Assembly (NCBI RefSeq): GCF_015865035.1
Contig: NZ_JADZGI010000001.1
Coordinates: 2,356,001-2,420,000 of the forward strand
Direction: 5' to 3'
Source of the DNA: Novosphingobium aureum
GTDB taxonomy: Bacteria > Pseudomonadota > Alphaproteobacteria > Sphingomonadales > Sphingomonadaceae
Length of the DNA: 64,000 nucleotides
Made by a program: the position numbers and the translations under genes. The notes beneath the pieces were generated by a model. That model searched no databases, was not told where the DNA came from, and was given only the letters and a program-made list of their open reading frames with translations. Positions 1 through 8,900 of this stretch are shown here, one piece after another (the stretch's first letter is position 1; every line of letters begins with the position of its first letter).

Positions 1-72
1 TGAAAGCAGCAACGGGTCTCCCCCTGCCGCAGCGGCCAGAGTCGCCTCGAAAGCTCCCGCTTCATAAGCCAT
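1..72 (-). CDS. Putative Hpt-domain protein, N-terminal fragment
   Basis: Only the first 24 codons are inside the window; the gene runs off the left edge. The peptide starts MAYEAGAFEATLAAAAGGDP, an alanine-rich helix resembling the N-terminus of small Hpt (histidine phosphotransfer) proteins that I recall beside this locus in sphingomonads. The diagnostic Hpt histidine is not visible, so the family call is an inference. The ATG is preceded by GGGG three bases upstream. It is divergent from the long coiled-coil gene, with about 70 bases between the two starts. Confidence 0.4.
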   Translation of the reverse strand, partial: MAYEAGAFEATLAAAAGGDPLLLS

Positions 73-142
73 ATCCCCAAGCTTGACGCCGTAACTGCTA
101 ATCCGGGGTTTCCTGCCGACTAGGTCATGGTATCGTCGCACC

Positions 143-2881
143 ATGGCAGGCGATAGCAGGATCATCTCGTTCAGCTCCGGCGAGGACGATGGCAGCCCGG
201 CACCGGGCGCAAACCAGTCAGAGGGCAAGGCTGTGCGCGCAGACCTGCGCGAAGCGGACGCCGCAGGGGATGGCGAAACCTGGGACGAAGCCTGGACACA
301 GCAGACTGCGGACTGCGCAGGTGATGAATTCGAGGACGCATCGGCCACGTCCGCTCCGCGCGGCTGGATCATCCCCGTCATCGCGGTTATCGCAGCATTG
401 GGATGGAGCGCGTTTTTCATCGCATCGCAATGGCCGGTGCTGTCGGCCGGGCCCGCCATGGCCGCCATTCCCGCGCTGGTGAGCCAGTGGTGCGTCCCAC
501 TCGTCCTCATAGCCCTGGGCTGGCTGCTGGCGCTTCGCCACAGCGCCCGCGAAGGCAAGCGCTTCGGCGACGTCGCTCGCAGTCTGTCTGTCGAATCAGC
601 CCGGCTCGAGCGGCGCCTCGCCAACGTGAACGGCGAACTCAGCCTCGCCCGCGAATTCATCACCGCACAAGGCCGCGACCTCGAAGCCCTGGGCCGGATT
701 GCAAGTGAACGCCTTTCGCAGAACGCCGAACGTCTGCGCGAGCTGATCGACGACAATGGTCAACGCGTCGATACAATTGGTTCGGTCAGCAGTGCCGCGC
801 TAGAGAACATGGAGAAATTGCGCGGGCAGCTTCCCGTCATCGCCAGTTCGGCCAAGGACGTGACCAACAACATCGCCAATGCCGGGCGTACTGCCCATGT
901 CCAGCTGGAAGAGATGATCGCCGGATTTCACCGGCTAAACGATTTTGGCTCCGCAAGCGAGCGTCAGGTCGAAAACATGCGCGGCGCGGTCGATGCCGCC
1001 CTCGCCCAGTTCGCGGGTCAGTGCAAGGACATGGAAGTGCTCGCCTCACAGCGCTTCACTGCGCTGGCAGAGAGCGGAGCTCAGTTCCGCACCGAGCTTG
1101 AAAAGCACGAGATCGAAGCCCTCTCGTCGATTCGCAACCGCGCCGCGGCTTTGCGCGACGAGATAGAGCAGACCCGCAGCCAGCTCGACACCGACGAGGC
1201 GAACAGCCTCACCTCGTTGCGCACGCGCCTCGCCGCGCTGCGTGACGAGAGCGAAATCGTTTCGCATGCTTTGCGTACAGCACTCTCCAGCCTTGGCGAC
1301 GAACAGGTCAGCACACGCGAACGCATCATCGCCGACTACGACGCCGCACTCGCCAACCTTGCAGAGCGCCTTGCGGCCTTCGAAAGCGAAGCACACGGCA
1401 CGGGCCAGCGTATCGCCACTGCTCAGAACGAGGCAACAAGTGCTTTTTCGTCGAGCATCGCGACCATTGCCGCCGAAGCCGAAGCGTCGCAGGCGACCAT
1501 CGACGAGCAACTCGAACACTTCGCGCGCGACTTGCAGGAGCGCCAGACCCGCATGGCCGAACAGGAGCGCCATGCCGTTGCACGTGTCTCGGGCATGCTC
1601 GGCGAACTCGACGATTCGATTGCCGAGCGTTTCGAACGCCATCGCCACCAGGTCGAGGAAGTGGCGGAACGAGCCCGCTCGGTTACCGGCCAGCTCGAGC
1701 AGTTCGACGCGCGTCTGCGCTCGATCGTGACACAGAGCGGCGACGCGCAGGATCGCCTGCTCAACGCGCTCGGCAGCCTCACCGACAATCTCACCGCTAC
1801 GCGTGCCTCACTCGCCGCGACAGACGGTGACGTCGAGAAACTGACGGGTGACAGCCTGCGCCTGCTCGACCTGCTGCAAGCAAGCGCCAAGCAGGCGCAT
1901 TCTGCCCTTCCCGAAGCGATTGCCGTCAGCCAGGACCGCATCACCCGCCTCGAAACGGGCATCGCCAGCCTACTCGAACAGGTCGAACGGGCAAACCAAG
2001 GCGGCGATGCTCTTGCCGGCTCGCTTGGCGGTTCAAGCCAGGAGCTCGGTACGATGCTCGAGCGCATAACGCAGGCTCAGACCGATATCGCCGATCGCGG
2101 CATACGCCAGACTGAGAACTTCGCCGCTCTCGCCTCCACCCTTGAGGAGATCGACGCTGCGATCGAGAGCAGCGGCGGCAAGGCCCGCGAGGAACTCGGC
2201 GGAGCAATTGCGACGCTGCGTGGCACACTTGCAGAAGCGATTGCGACCATCGAGACCGAAGCGCCCGCGAGGATCGGAAGGGTCGCCGATACACTTGCAG
2301 AAGAAAGCGGCGCCGCGATCGAAAAGGCCATGCGCGGGAAGGTCGCCGAGATTTCGGGTCAGCTCGAGCAGGCCGTCTCCTATGCCTCTGGCGTCAGCAA
2401 CGAGGCAGCTGCCCAATTGCGCGAGGAAGTCACCAAGATCGGTGATCTCGTCGAAAGCCTCGAGGCCCGTCTCGACGATGCACGCGAGCGAGCCGAGGAA
2501 CGCGTCGACAATGACTTCGCCCGACGTGTGGCCCTCATCACCGAATCGCTGAATTCGAGTTCCATCGATATTGCCCGCGCGCTGTCTACCGATGTGACCG
2601 ATACTGCCTGGGCGGCTTATCTGCGAGGCGATCGCGGCATCTTCACCCGCCGTGCAGTCAGTCTCATCGACAGTTCGGAAGCCCGGGCGATCCAGCAGGT
2701 CTACGAGCGCGACGATGCCTTCCGCGAGCATGTCAGTCGCTATATCCACGACTTCGAATCGATGCTGCGCCAGGTCCTTTCGACGCGCGACGGCGATGCT
2801 CTGGGTGTGACCCTGCTCTCTTCTGACATGGGTAAGCTTTACGTTGTCCTCGCGCAGGGGATCGAACGCCTGCGCAGTTAA
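143..2881 (+). CDS. Membrane-anchored long coiled-coil protein, function unknown
   Basis: 912 residues. An acidic N-terminal tail (1-72) is followed by two hydrophobic segments at about 75-96 and 108-131. The rest, some 750 residues, is Ala/Glu/Arg-rich with heptad character and repeats of the type LRxRxAALRDE, indicating long helices. No nucleotide-binding motif, HAMP or MCP signature, or enzyme motif was recognised. The layout suggests an inner-membrane hairpin with a large coiled-coil body, in general form like RmuC, TolA-type or chemoreceptor-like proteins, but none of these families is matched clearly. It reads in the same direction as the flavin oxidoreductase 24 nt downstream. Function cannot be assigned from sequence. 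Confidence 0.85.
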   Translation: MAGDSRIISFSSGEDDGSPAPGANQSEGKAVRADLREADAAGDGETWDEAWTQQTADCAGDEFEDASATSAPRGWIIPVIAVIAALGWSAFFIASQWPVLSAGPAMAAIPALVSQWCVPLVLIALGWLLALRHSAREGKRFGDVARSLSVESARLERRLANVNGELSLAREFITAQGRDLEALGRIASERLSQNAERLRELIDDNGQRVDTIGSVSSAALENMEKLRGQLPVIASSAKDVTNNIANAGRTAHVQLEEMIAGFHRLNDFGSASERQVENMRGAVDAALAQFAGQCKDMEVLASQRFTALAESGAQFRTELEKHEIEALSSIRNRAAALRDEIEQTRSQLDTDEANSLTSLRTRLAALRDESEIVSHALRTALSSLGDEQVSTRERIIADYDAALANLAERLAAFESEAHGTGQRIATAQNEATSAFSSSIATIAAEAEASQATIDEQLEHFARDLQERQTRMAEQERHAVARVSGMLGELDDSIAERFERHRHQVEEVAERARSVTGQLEQFDARLRSIVTQSGDAQDRLLNALGSLTDNLTATRASLAATDGDVEKLTGDSLRLLDLLQASAKQAHSALPEAIAVSQDRITRLETGIASLLEQVERANQGGDALAGSLGGSSQELGTMLERITQAQTDIADRGIRQTENFAALASTLEEIDAAIESSGGKAREELGGAIATLRGTLAEAIATIETEAPARIGRVADTLAEESGAAIEKAMRGKVAEISGQLEQAVSYASGVSNEAAAQLREEVTKIGDLVESLEARLDDARERAEERVDNDFARRVALITESLNSSSIDIARALSTDVTDTAWAAYLRGDRGIFTRRAVSLIDSSEARAIQQVYERDDAFREHVSRYIHDFESMLRQVLSTRDGDALGVTLLSSDMGKLYVVLAQGIERLRS

Positions 2882-2905
2882 GCTCGAGACGGCCTGGAGC
2901 CAGAC

Positions 2906-3973
2906 GTGTCACCATTCGAGAAATATGACCTGAAAGTGCCGCTGCTGCAGGCACCCATGGCCGGCGTCACAACGCCCTGGCTTGCTGCTGAAGTATGCAA
3001 TGCCGGTGCGATTGGTTCGCTTGGACTGGGCGCGAGTTCGCCGAATGTCGCGCGTGCGATGGTCGAGGAACTGCGTGCCCGTACAGCCAAGGCCTTCAAT
3101 CTGAATTTCTTTGTGCACCAGCCAGCCACTACCGATCCAGCTCGTGAGCGACGCTGGATCGAGCGCTTGTCCCCTGCCTTCACCCAATACGGCGCATCCC
3201 CGCCCGATGGCCTGCGTGAAATCTACACCAGCTTCAACGAGGACGAGGCGATGCAAGCCTTGGTTCTTGAGGTAGCTCCTGCCATCGTCAGCTTCCATTT
3301 CGGCGTACCAGCAGAGGGGATTGTGCGTGCGCTGCGCGAACGCGGTATCCTTCTCCTGGCGAGCGCGACAAGTCCGACGGAAGCACAAGCCCTGCAAAGA
3401 GCGGGCATCGACGTGATCGTCGCCCAGGGCATCGAGGCAGGAGGCCATCGCGGCGTATTCGATCCGGCAGCCGAAGATCACGGCCTTGGGACTTTCGCTC
3501 TCACCCGGCTTCTCACACGTACGATTGACCTGCCCGTTGTCGCAGCCGGTGCCATCATGGATGGCACGGGTATCGCTGCAGCACGCATTCTTGGCGCTGT
3601 TGCCGCACAGTTGGGAACGGCTTTCATCGCCTGCCCAGAGTCAGCGGCTGACGAGGCCTATCGCGCCAACCTGCTTGGCCCCGGGAGTGCGCAGACCAGG
3701 CTGACCGCAGTGATTTCGGGACGGCCGGCAAGAGCCCTGCCAGGCCGCTTCACGCAGCCGCCCTACACGGCCGTAGAACCTCGCGATATTCCCGATTACC
3801 CGATCGCCTACGATGCTGCGAAAGCGGTTCACAACGCGGCACGAGCCCACGGCGATCACACTTATGGTGCACACTGGGCAGGTCAGGGCGCGCCGCTTGC
3901 CCGCGCCATGCCCGCCGCCGAGCTGGTGAGGTCCCTAGCGGATGAATACACCCGAGCCTGCGTGCCGCGTTAG
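2906..3973 (+). CDS. Nitronate monooxygenase (NAD(P)H-dependent flavin oxidoreductase)
   Basis: 355 residues, FMN-dependent TIM-barrel of the 2-nitropropane dioxygenase family, which oxidises alkyl nitronates to carbonyl compounds and nitrite. Visible hallmarks are QAPMAGVTTPWLAAEV at the N-terminus, GIEAGGHRG carrying the histidine typical of class I enzymes, and AAGAIMDGTGIAAARILGA in the phosphate-binding region. The start is GTG at 2906 with CTGGAG seven bases upstream. It converges on the DUF1467 gene with only four bases between the stops. Substrate in this organism is unknown; members may protect against propionate-3-nitronate. Confidence 0.88.
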   Translation: MSPFEKYDLKVPLLQAPMAGVTTPWLAAEVCNAGAIGSLGLGASSPNVARAMVEELRARTAKAFNLNFFVHQPATTDPARERRWIERLSPAFTQYGASPPDGLREIYTSFNEDEAMQALVLEVAPAIVSFHFGVPAEGIVRALRERGILLLASATSPTEAQALQRAGIDVIVAQGIEAGGHRGVFDPAAEDHGLGTFALTRLLTRTIDLPVVAAGAIMDGTGIAAARILGAVAAQLGTAFIACPESAADEAYRANLLGPGSAQTRLTAVISGRPARALPGRFTQPPYTAVEPRDIPDYPIAYDAAKAVHNAARAHGDHTYGAHWAGQGAPLARAMPAAELVRSLADEYTRACVPR

Positions 3974-3977
3974 CGCC

Positions 3978-4268
3978 TCAATAGCCCAAATCCTCGACGG
4001 GCGGATCTCCGAAGAAATTGAGATCCCCGCGGGTGACCCAGCCATTGGTCCAATTGAGGTAGAACAAGGCGCTTAGCGCCGCGGCGAGGACCGTTGCACG
4101 CAAGGCGACGAGCCTCGGCCTGAAGTTTACCGGAGCCGAATCCGCGTGCCCGGTTTCGACTTCGTGCCCGGGAAGCTGATCGGGCGTACGCAACCCTATC
4201 GGCAAAACGAGGAACGCGCTCAGGACCCAAAAGAGCCCGTAAATCGCGATCATCGATGTCCACTGCAC
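3978..4268 (-). CDS. DUF1467 family small membrane protein
   Basis: 96 residues with two hydrophobic helices (about 5-25 and 56-74) separated by a polar loop containing GLRTPDQ. The sequence MQWTSMIAIYGLFWVLSAFL fits the alphaproteobacterial DUF1467 family, whose role is unknown. The GTG start is chosen because AAGGGAG lies eight bases upstream and family members begin at this point; an ATG five codons in would truncate helix 1. It is the last gene of the long nuo-birA-coaX-rnj unit, 18 nt after the RNase J stop. Confidence 0.85.
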   Translation of the reverse strand: MQWTSMIAIYGLFWVLSAFLVLPIGLRTPDQLPGHEVETGHADSAPVNFRPRLVALRATVLAAALSALFYLNWTNGWVTRGDLNFFGDPPVEDLGY

Positions 4269-4286
4269 GTACCCGACTCCCTTGCC

Positions 4287-5912
4287 CTATTCGTCGAGCA
4301 GCAGTACCTGCGTCTGCGGCTTCTTGCCAGACCAGCGTGTCGCTGCACGGCGCGCAGCAAGCCGGACCGCCTCGTATCGCGCAGCCTGATCAGCGCCACG
4401 CAAGCGCTTCAGGGCCTGCACGACGTCTTCCTCGGCCTCGGCAACGAACGCGTCATAGTCTTCGTCGAGAGGCAATCCGACCGCCGACAACTTGACCTTG
4501 CCCTTAGCTCCGACAGCAACGGATACCACGCCATTGAAGGACAAGCGCCGACGCATCGCCATCGCCTCGCCATCCGCTGGCGTGATGATGTCGCCATCAA
4601 GCAAGAGCCGTCCCGACCGGACTTCACCGAACTTGCCCGGTGTTCCCGGCGCGAGACGCACCAGATCACCGTTCTTCTGGTAGACCGCCTTGGGAATCCC
4701 GCAGGAACGCCCGAACCTGGCCTGCTCCTTCATGTGGCGAATCTCGCCATGAACCGGCATCAGAATTTCGGGGCGGATCCAGCCATAAAGCGCCTCAAGT
4801 TCAGGGCGCCCAGGATGGCCCGAAACGTGGATCATGCTCTGGCGATCGGTTACGACCTCGATCCCGGCCTCGGCGAGGCGGTTCTGGATGCGTCCGATGG
4901 GGATTTCGTTGCCAGGAATCTGACGACTCGAGAACAAAACGACGTCACCCTTCTCGAGCTTGATCGGGTGTGAACCCTCGGCGATGCGCGCCAGCGCGGC
5001 GCGCGCCTCGCCCTGTCCGCCGGTGGCGACGATCAGAACGTCGTCGCGGGGCAGGTCCATAGCCGCATCGATCTCGACGATCTCGGGCATGTCCTTGAGG
5101 TAGCCACAGGATTTAGCGACCGAGATGATCCGGTCGAGCGAACGTCCGGCAACGCACAGGCTGCGTCCGGTGCGCCGCGCAACCTCGCCCAGCGTCTGCA
5201 GCCGCGCGACGTTGGAAGCGAAAGTGGTAACGAGCACACGTCGCCCTTCGTGGCGCGATACTTCGGCAAGCAGCCCCTCGAAGACCTCGCCTTCCGAACC
5301 GGACGCCTTGGGGTTGAATACATTAGTCGAATCGCACACCAGAGCGAGCACGCCCTCGTCACCGATTGCGGTAAGTTCTTCAGCGGTCGCAGGGACGCCG
5401 ATCTGGGGTGCCTCGTCGATCTTCCAGTCGCCGGTATGGAAAATACGCCCGTAAGGCGTCTCGATCAGCACCGCGTTGCCCTCGGCGATCGAGTGCGCCA
5501 GCGGCACGTAGCGCAAGCCGAAAGGCCCGATTTCGAAGCGCTCGAGATCGTCGACGACGATCAGCTCGACCTCATCCAGGATGCCAGCCTCTTCCAGCTT
5601 GGCAGCAACCAGCTTCGCGGTGAACGGCGTCGCGTAGATCGGAACCCCCAGATCCTGCGCGAAGTAGGGAACCGCGCCGATGTGGTCCTCGTGCGCGTGA
5701 GTCAGGACAATCCCGAGCAGGTTCTCGCGCTCGTTCTCGATGAATTCCAGATCAGCGAAGACGAGGTCGACACCCGGATACTCGTTCATGCCGAAGGTCA
5801 TGCCAAGATCGACCATCAGCCACTTGCCATGGCAGCCGTAGAGATTGACGTTCATGCCAATCTCCCCCGAGCCACCAAGTGCGCAGAAGACGAGTTCCTT
5901 ACCGGGGATCAC
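4287..5912 (-). CDS. rnj: Ribonuclease J (metallo-beta-lactamase/beta-CASP nuclease)
   Basis: 541 residues. RNase J is a zinc-dependent endo- and 5'-3' exoribonuclease used in mRNA decay and RNA maturation. The metallo-beta-lactamase core shows GGSGEIGMN near residue 15, the metal motif HAHEDHIGAVPYF and HTGDWKID. The beta-CASP part contains FSSRQIPGNE and HVSGHPGRPELEAL, then a C-terminal dimerisation domain. The start is GTG in a four-base GTGA overlap with the coaX stop, implying translational coupling. Being downstream of complex I genes, it is probably also on that transcript. Confidence 0.95.
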   Translation of the reverse strand: MIPGKELVFCALGGSGEIGMNVNLYGCHGKWLMVDLGMTFGMNEYPGVDLVFADLEFIENERENLLGIVLTHAHEDHIGAVPYFAQDLGVPIYATPFTAKLVAAKLEEAGILDEVELIVVDDLERFEIGPFGLRYVPLAHSIAEGNAVLIETPYGRIFHTGDWKIDEAPQIGVPATAEELTAIGDEGVLALVCDSTNVFNPKASGSEGEVFEGLLAEVSRHEGRRVLVTTFASNVARLQTLGEVARRTGRSLCVAGRSLDRIISVAKSCGYLKDMPEIVEIDAAMDLPRDDVLIVATGGQGEARAALARIAEGSHPIKLEKGDVVLFSSRQIPGNEIPIGRIQNRLAEAGIEVVTDRQSMIHVSGHPGRPELEALYGWIRPEILMPVHGEIRHMKEQARFGRSCGIPKAVYQKNGDLVRLAPGTPGKFGEVRSGRLLLDGDIITPADGEAMAMRRRLSFNGVVSVAVGAKGKVKLSAVGLPLDEDYDAFVAEAEEDVVQALKRLRGADQAARYEAVRLAARRAATRWSGKKPQTQVLLLDE

Positions 5913-6688
5913 TTTGTAACGGCCCTTTCAGCCAGAATTGCCAGACCTTCGAGTGTGAGGTCTGCTTCGACGACGTCGAAAATGTCGCTGGCCTTGTCGA
6001 ACAGGACAGCAAGCCCGCCGGTCGCAATGACCTTGGCCGGGCGGCCTATCTCGGCCCTCATCCGTGCGATTAGACCTTCCATCATCGCCACGTAACCCCA
6101 GAAAACGCCGATCAGCATCTGATCCTCGGTGTTTCGACCGATAACCGAGCTTGATCGCGGGACTTCGATGGCGATCCGCGGGAGTTTGGCTGTGTTGCCG
6201 ACCAGAGCATCGAGCGAGAGGTTGATGCCAGGAGAGATGATCCCGCCTTTGTAGGCACCGTTGAAGTCTATCACGTCGAATGTGGTTGCTGTGCCGAAGT
6301 CCACGACGATGAGGTCGCCGGGATGGCTGGCATGGGCAGCAATCGCATTGACGGCGCGATCCGCGCCCAGCGATCGCGGCTGATCGACGTCGATGTCGAT
6401 CGCATAGTCGGCCTTGCCGACACCAGCAACGAGCGGCTCAACGTTGAAATAGTGACGGCACAGGATTTCTAGATTGTGCAGCGCCCGCGGAACCACAGTC
6501 GAGATGATGATGGTGTCGATCTCGCCCCGATCGATCCCGCGGATCGAGAGCAGCTGCATCAGCCAGACAGCGTACTCGTCACCCGTACGCCGCGGGTCGG
6601 TAGCAATGCGCCAACGCCCCCGGATGGTGCGCCCTTCGAACAGCGCAAAGACAACGTTCGTATTTCCGGCATCGATTGCGAGCAGCAT
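5909..6688 (-). CDS. coaX: Type III pantothenate kinase
   Basis: 259 residues. It catalyses ATP-dependent phosphorylation of pantothenate, the first step of coenzyme A synthesis. ASKHA-fold motifs are visible: MLLAIDAGNTNVVFALFEG (phosphate 1), GADRAVNAIAAH, VVDFGTATTFDVID and GGIISPGI. The ATG at 6688 is preferred over an in-frame TTG at 6715 because AGAAAGG precedes it and the motif normally starts the protein. It follows birA by 23 nt and overlaps rnj, so it is part of the same operon. Confidence 0.95.
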   Translation of the reverse strand: MLLAIDAGNTNVVFALFEGRTIRGRWRIATDPRRTGDEYAVWLMQLLSIRGIDRGEIDTIIISTVVPRALHNLEILCRHYFNVEPLVAGVGKADYAIDIDVDQPRSLGADRAVNAIAAHASHPGDLIVVDFGTATTFDVIDFNGAYKGGIISPGINLSLDALVGNTAKLPRIAIEVPRSSSVIGRNTEDQMLIGVFWGYVAMMEGLIARMRAEIGRPAKVIATGGLAVLFDKASDIFDVVEADLTLEGLAILAERAVTK

Positions 6689-6711
6689 CTCTGGGCCTTT
6701 CTGAACCGAGC

Positions 6712-7440
6712 TCAATCCTTGAGGAAAACATCACCGGCATGGATCACACGCTGTGCGCCATCCGCGAGCCGAAGCAGCAGATTGCCATCGGCGGTCAACC
6801 CACCAAAGCTCCCGTTTAGCGGTGCTTCGCCCGGTGGATGGACCGTCAGAGCAGTGCCCTCAGAGTGCGCTGCAGTCTGCCAGCGGCGCATAATGGGAGC
6901 AAGGCCGCCCAGTCGCCAGCGACTGATCTCGGCGTCGAGACAGTCGGCAAGACGTTCGGCGAAGGAATCGCGGCAAATGCTCAAACCATAGTCCGCCAAG
7001 GAAACGACCTTGCGCCCTTCCAGCGATGGCGCGGCGACAATATTCACGCCGATCCCGACCACGACTGCATTGCCTACCATTTCTAGCAGGATACCTGCGA
7101 GTTTGCCCCCATCAAGCAGGACGTCATTCGGCCATTTGAGAATGGGGCGAGCGCAAGCGACGCTATCACCGCTTTCGAACACGCCTTCGATCGCCTCGTG
7201 AACGGCAAGGCCGGCGACAAGTGCAAGGCTCGCCGGTGGCGGATCGCCGGGCCCTCGCTGGATAAGTGAGGAGCCCATGAAGTTGCCACCGCCGTCGCTC
7301 CACGAGCGCCCGAGGCGCCCCTTGCCCGCAATCTGGCGGTCGGCGACAAGCCAATAGCCCTCCGGCAGGTATTCCCCACCGGAGAGCCGGGCGACCAGGT
7401 CGGCGTTAGTCGACCCGGTCTGTGCTACGTAGTCGATCAA
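6712..7440 (-). CDS. birA: Biotin--[acetyl-CoA-carboxylase] ligase
   Basis: 242 residues, the catalytic and C-terminal domains of BirA without the N-terminal DNA-binding domain, so it should be a ligase only and not a repressor. Visible motifs include GSTNADLVARL, the biotin/ATP loop GKGRLGRSW, KWPNDVLLDGGKLAGILLE and VVGIGVNIVAAP. It adenylates biotin and transfers it to carboxylase carrier proteins. The start is TTG inside a TTGA overlap with the nuoN stop, an uncommon start likely served by coupling. Placement directly after nuoN is common in alphaproteobacteria. Confidence 0.94.
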   Translation of the reverse strand: MIDYVAQTGSTNADLVARLSGGEYLPEGYWLVADRQIAGKGRLGRSWSDGGGNFMGSSLIQRGPGDPPPASLALVAGLAVHEAIEGVFESGDSVACARPILKWPNDVLLDGGKLAGILLEMVGNAVVVGIGVNIVAAPSLEGRKVVSLADYGLSICRDSFAERLADCLDAEISRWRLGGLAPIMRRWQTAAHSEGTALTVHPPGEAPLNGSFGGLTADGNLLLRLADGAQRVIHAGDVFLKD

Positions 7441-8900
7441 AGCGTCGCGAGCAGCGCGGTCATCGCCGTCTCGGCATGCTTACCGAGCCAGCCCGAAAGC
7501 AGATAGCCAAAGGGCGAGATGAACAGGCAGGTGACCACGAGGATCAGCTTGTGCCAGACATCGCTTTCGCCCTGAACCACATCGGTCGCCTCGTCGAAGT
7601 ACATCACCTTGACGACCTTGAGGTAGTAGAATGCGCCGATGACCGATGCCGCAATGCCGATTGCGGCAAGGGCGATCATGTCCGCCTGAACCGCGGCCTG
7701 GAAGACCACGAACTTGCCCCAGAAACCGAACAGAGGCGGGATACCGGCAAGGCTGAACATCACGATGGCGAGTGCCAGCGCGAGACCCGGCTTGGTGCGC
7801 GAAAGGCCACCCAGCTTGGCGATTTCCTCAACGTAGTTGCCGTCAGCATCCTTGAGCGAAAGGATCGCGGCGAAGCCAGCCAGCGAAGTCATCACGTAGA
7901 TCGCGAGATAGACCAGCATGCCCGCACCACCCGCCGGCGTCGCTGCCGCAAGACCGATGAGGATGAAGCCAACGTTGTTGATCGAGGAGTAGGCCATCAG
8001 ACGCTTGATGTTGGTCTGGCCGATCGCACCCAGCGCACCAACCACGATCGAGGCCAGCGCGATGAACACCACGATCTGCTGCCATGCGGCGACTTGGCTG
8101 CCGAATGCATCGAACAGGACGCGCATCATCAGGCCCATCGCAGCCACCTTCGGCGCGGTCGCGAAGAAGGTGGTGACCGGCGTCGGAGCGCCCTCATAGA
8201 CGTCGGGCGTCCACATGTGGAACGGCACGGCGCTGATCTTGAAGGCGAGCCCCGCGAGCATGAACACGATGCCGAACAGCGCCCCGTTGGACAGGCCCCC
8301 GGACAGCGCGGCATCGATGCCAGCGAACGAGGTCGTTCCGGTGAAGCCGTAGGTAAGGCTCATGCCGAAGAGCAGGATGCCCGAGGCGAGCGCGCCAAGC
8401 ACGAAGTACTTGAGGCCAGCCTCAGCCGAACGCCCATCGTTACGCAGCACGGCAGCAAGAACGTAGGAGGCAAGCGAGTTCATCTCGAGACCGACATAAA
8501 GCGTCAGCAGATCACCCGCCGAAACCATCATGCCCATGCCCAGCGCGGCGAAGATCACCAGCACCGGATATTCGCCGCGCATCGAGTTGAAGCGCTCGAA
8601 GTAGGCCGGGGCAACAACCAGCGAGACTGCGGCAGCGCCGTAAATCAGGATGCGGGCGTAGCTCGAGAAGGCATCGGCATGGATCTGACCGAAGAAGGCC
8701 GAGGTGTCCGGCCCCATCGCCCCGCCGCAAAGGGCAGGAGCGACGAGGGCCATGGCCGCGACTAGCGCGGCGACGGCGAGGATCGAGATCAGGCGGCTCG
8801 CCTTGTCCCCGCCCCAGGCGGCGACGAGAAGCAGGACGAGGCCCGCAATGCTCAGAGTTTCTTCAGGCGCGATCAGGCGCAGCGACTGCGACCAGTCCAT
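7437..8900 (-). CDS. nuoN: NADH-quinone oxidoreductase subunit N
   Basis: 487 residues, an antiporter-like membrane subunit of complex I that carries part of the proton translocation path. About 14 hydrophobic helices are evident. Conserved stretches include YFERFNSMRGEYPVL, GLEMNSLASYVL and the discontinuous-helix region FHMWTPDVYEGAPTPVT with key lysine and glutamate positions. Its ATG overlaps the nuoM stop as TGATG. It is the last nuo gene of the operon. Confidence 0.96.
   Translation of the reverse strand: MDWSQSLRLIAPEETLSIAGLVLLLVAAWGGDKASRLISILAVAALVAAMALVAPALCGGAMGPDTSAFFGQIHADAFSSYARILIYGAAAVSLVVAPAYFERFNSMRGEYPVLVIFAALGMGMMVSAGDLLTLYVGLEMNSLASYVLAAVLRNDGRSAEAGLKYFVLGALASGILLFGMSLTYGFTGTTSFAGIDAALSGGLSNGALFGIVFMLAGLAFKISAVPFHMWTPDVYEGAPTPVTTFFATAPKVAAMGLMMRVLFDAFGSQVAAWQQIVVFIALASIVVGALGAIGQTNIKRLMAYSSINNVGFILIGLAAATPAGGAGMLVYLAIYVMTSLAGFAAILSLKDADGNYVEEIAKLGGLSRTKPGLALALAIVMFSLAGIPPLFGFWGKFVVFQAAVQADMIALAAIGIAASVIGAFYYLKVVKVMYFDEATDVVQGESDVWHKLILVVTCLFISPFGYLLSGWLGKHAETAMTALLATL

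Noticed and set aside
1046..2749. Minus-strand frames of 200-238 codons within the coiled-coil gene
   Set aside because: Antisense frames caused by regular codon use in the Ala/Glu/Arg repeats.
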